A stretch of DNA of 49,609 nucleotides, taken from assembly GCF_000502835.1 (NCBI RefSeq), contig NZ_AYVL01000028.1, forward strand, positions 2,423 through 52,031, in the 5' to 3' direction. Shown one piece after another: positions 49,003-49,609 of the stretch. The notes beneath the pieces are model-generated. The model made no database searches, was not told the origin of the DNA, and was given only the letters and a program-made list of their open reading frames with translations. The stretch is from Mesorhizobium sp. LSJC280B00 (GTDB taxonomy: Bacteria > Pseudomonadota > Alphaproteobacteria > Rhizobiales > Rhizobiaceae). How positions within the stretch are numbered: the first letter of the stretch is position 1; the number at the start of each line of letters is the position of its first letter. The position numbers and the translations under genes are program-made.

Positions 49003-49609
49003 CTACAGCCCGCAGGCAGCCTGCGGCATCGGCTCCAGCCGGTAGACCTTGTCGTCGGACATTGTGTCGCCCTCCGCCGAACACAGATCGATGATCGGCA
49101 GACCGCTGTTCGGGTTGGCCAGCATCATCGTGCCGTTGGCGCCGCGGCGAAGGAAGACCTCCTGTTGCGCGATATCGCAGGAGGCACCACCCGTCTTCGC
49201 GCTCGCCGCGCAGCGCCACTGGTCGCCCTCGCCCTGACAGTTATAGACCTGCGTGACCTTGGCCGATTTCTGCCGCGTGGTAACCGAAACGGCGATATCG
49301 GCGCCGCTTGGCCAATTGGCCGGATCGCCCTCCTTGGCGAAAGACGCCAGCTCGACCGGTCCGCGGAAAACCCTGATCGACTGGGTCAGCTGATCGGGAT
49401 GCGAGCCGAGATGCTCGGCGTCGTAGTCGCGTCCGTAGCAGAAGGGCTGGTCCGGCTTCAGCCGCTCGCGCAATGGCGGGCCAAGGGCCGGGTCGATCGG
49501 GTCGATGCGCGCGAACTCCGCCTTGCAGGTGGCGGCCGGCATCGGGTCGAGCCTGAAGCCGTTGTCGTCCTTGCCCAGCGCCTGCCTTTCGTATTCCGCC
49601 TTGCCGAGC
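49003..49609 (-). CDS. Hypothetical protein (partial, N-terminus outside window)
   Basis: The minus strand stays open from the stop at 49003 to the window edge, giving about 201 residues of a protein whose start is not visible. It contains six cysteines (TCKAEF, FCYGRD, YNCQGEG, WRCAASA, ASCDIAQ and DLCSAEG) and one more at the C-terminus (AACGL), which suggests a disulfide-bonded exported protein. The segment GLPIIDLCSAEGDTMSDDKV then YRLEPMPQAACGL looks like a repeat unit, because an earlier FRLDPMPAATCKAEF has the same pattern. I recognise no family. The in-frame ATG at 49542 is internal. Confidence 0.7.
   Translation of the reverse strand, partial: LGKAEYERQALGKDDNGFRLDPMPAATCKAEFARIDPIDPALGPPLRERLKPDQPFCYGRDYDAEHLGSHPDQLTQSIRVFRGPVELASFAKEGDPANWPSGADIAVSVTTRQKSAKVTQVYNCQGEGDQWRCAASAKTGGASCDIAQQEVFLRRGANGTMMLANPNSGLPIIDLCSAEGDTMSDDKVYRLEPMPQAACGL

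Noticed and set aside
1..49609. Prophage, CRISPR array, integrative element, rRNA or tRNA genes
   Set aside because: I found no integrase, transposase, regularly spaced repeats or tRNA/rRNA-like sequence. The repeats present are short palindromic intergenic elements.

Overview
The window looks like a chromosomal segment of a Mesorhizobium-like alphaproteobacterium (Rhizobiales). The reasons are high GC, a fused TrpE(G) anthranilate synthase preceded by a rhizobial trpL leader peptide ending in IWWWAR, a ChoXWV-type choline ABC transporter, the petA/petB order, and many short RIME-like intergenic repeats. Most genes are housekeeping or conserved rhizobial genes. I saw no rRNA, tRNA, CRISPR array, transposase or prophage genes.

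Layout. 1-1354: cytochrome bc1 genes on the minus strand (cytochrome b cut by the window edge, Rieske protein). 1.6-6.7 kb: a cupin, a DUF6665-like protein, and two tandem ABC exporters preceded by a coupled hypothetical gene. 7.0-10.8 kb: trmL, soxR with a near-consensus sox box, a lipoprotein, a small conserved ORF, hemF, and DUF1344 and DUF1059 proteins. 10.8-13.4 kb: a minus-strand cca / Nudix / DUF1285 cluster, divergent from 13.5-20.3 kb, a moxR - DUF58 - BatA/DUF4159 - VWA operon. 20.5-24.0 kb: clpS, two small exported proteins and an OmpR/EnvZ-type two-component pair. 24.3-27.3 kb: choVWX on the minus strand. 27.6-28.7 kb: tdk and a cytochrome c.

28.9-35.8 kb is the most interesting region. 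It is a five-gene co-directional cluster: a coiled-coil TelA-like protein, an unknown protein, a classical AAA ATPase with an Asp in place of the usual Walker B Glu, a DUF6638-like protein, and a DUF2333 membrane protein. I know of no described function for it. A repeat element sits inside the cluster and supplies the ribosome binding site of the fourth gene.

36.1-39.6 kb: fhs (formate-THF ligase), an isochorismatase-family hydrolase, and a divergent GlxA/AraC-type regulator with an inverted repeat spanning its promoter. 39.6-40.8 kb: an 84-bp MITE-like inverted repeat flanked by 6-bp direct repeats, then a Xre/RES toxin-antitoxin pair whose promoter lies inside a perfect 12-bp inverted repeat. 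40.8-45.3 kb: an acetyltransferase, a DUF4126 membrane protein coupled to a flavin disulfide oxidoreductase, an aspartoacylase-family enzyme, and a PEP mutase/isocitrate lyase-family enzyme. 45.4-47.8 kb: the trp leader/attenuator and trpE(G). 47.9-49.6 kb: a cation diffusion facilitator, a second palindromic repeat, and a partial hypothetical gene running off the end.
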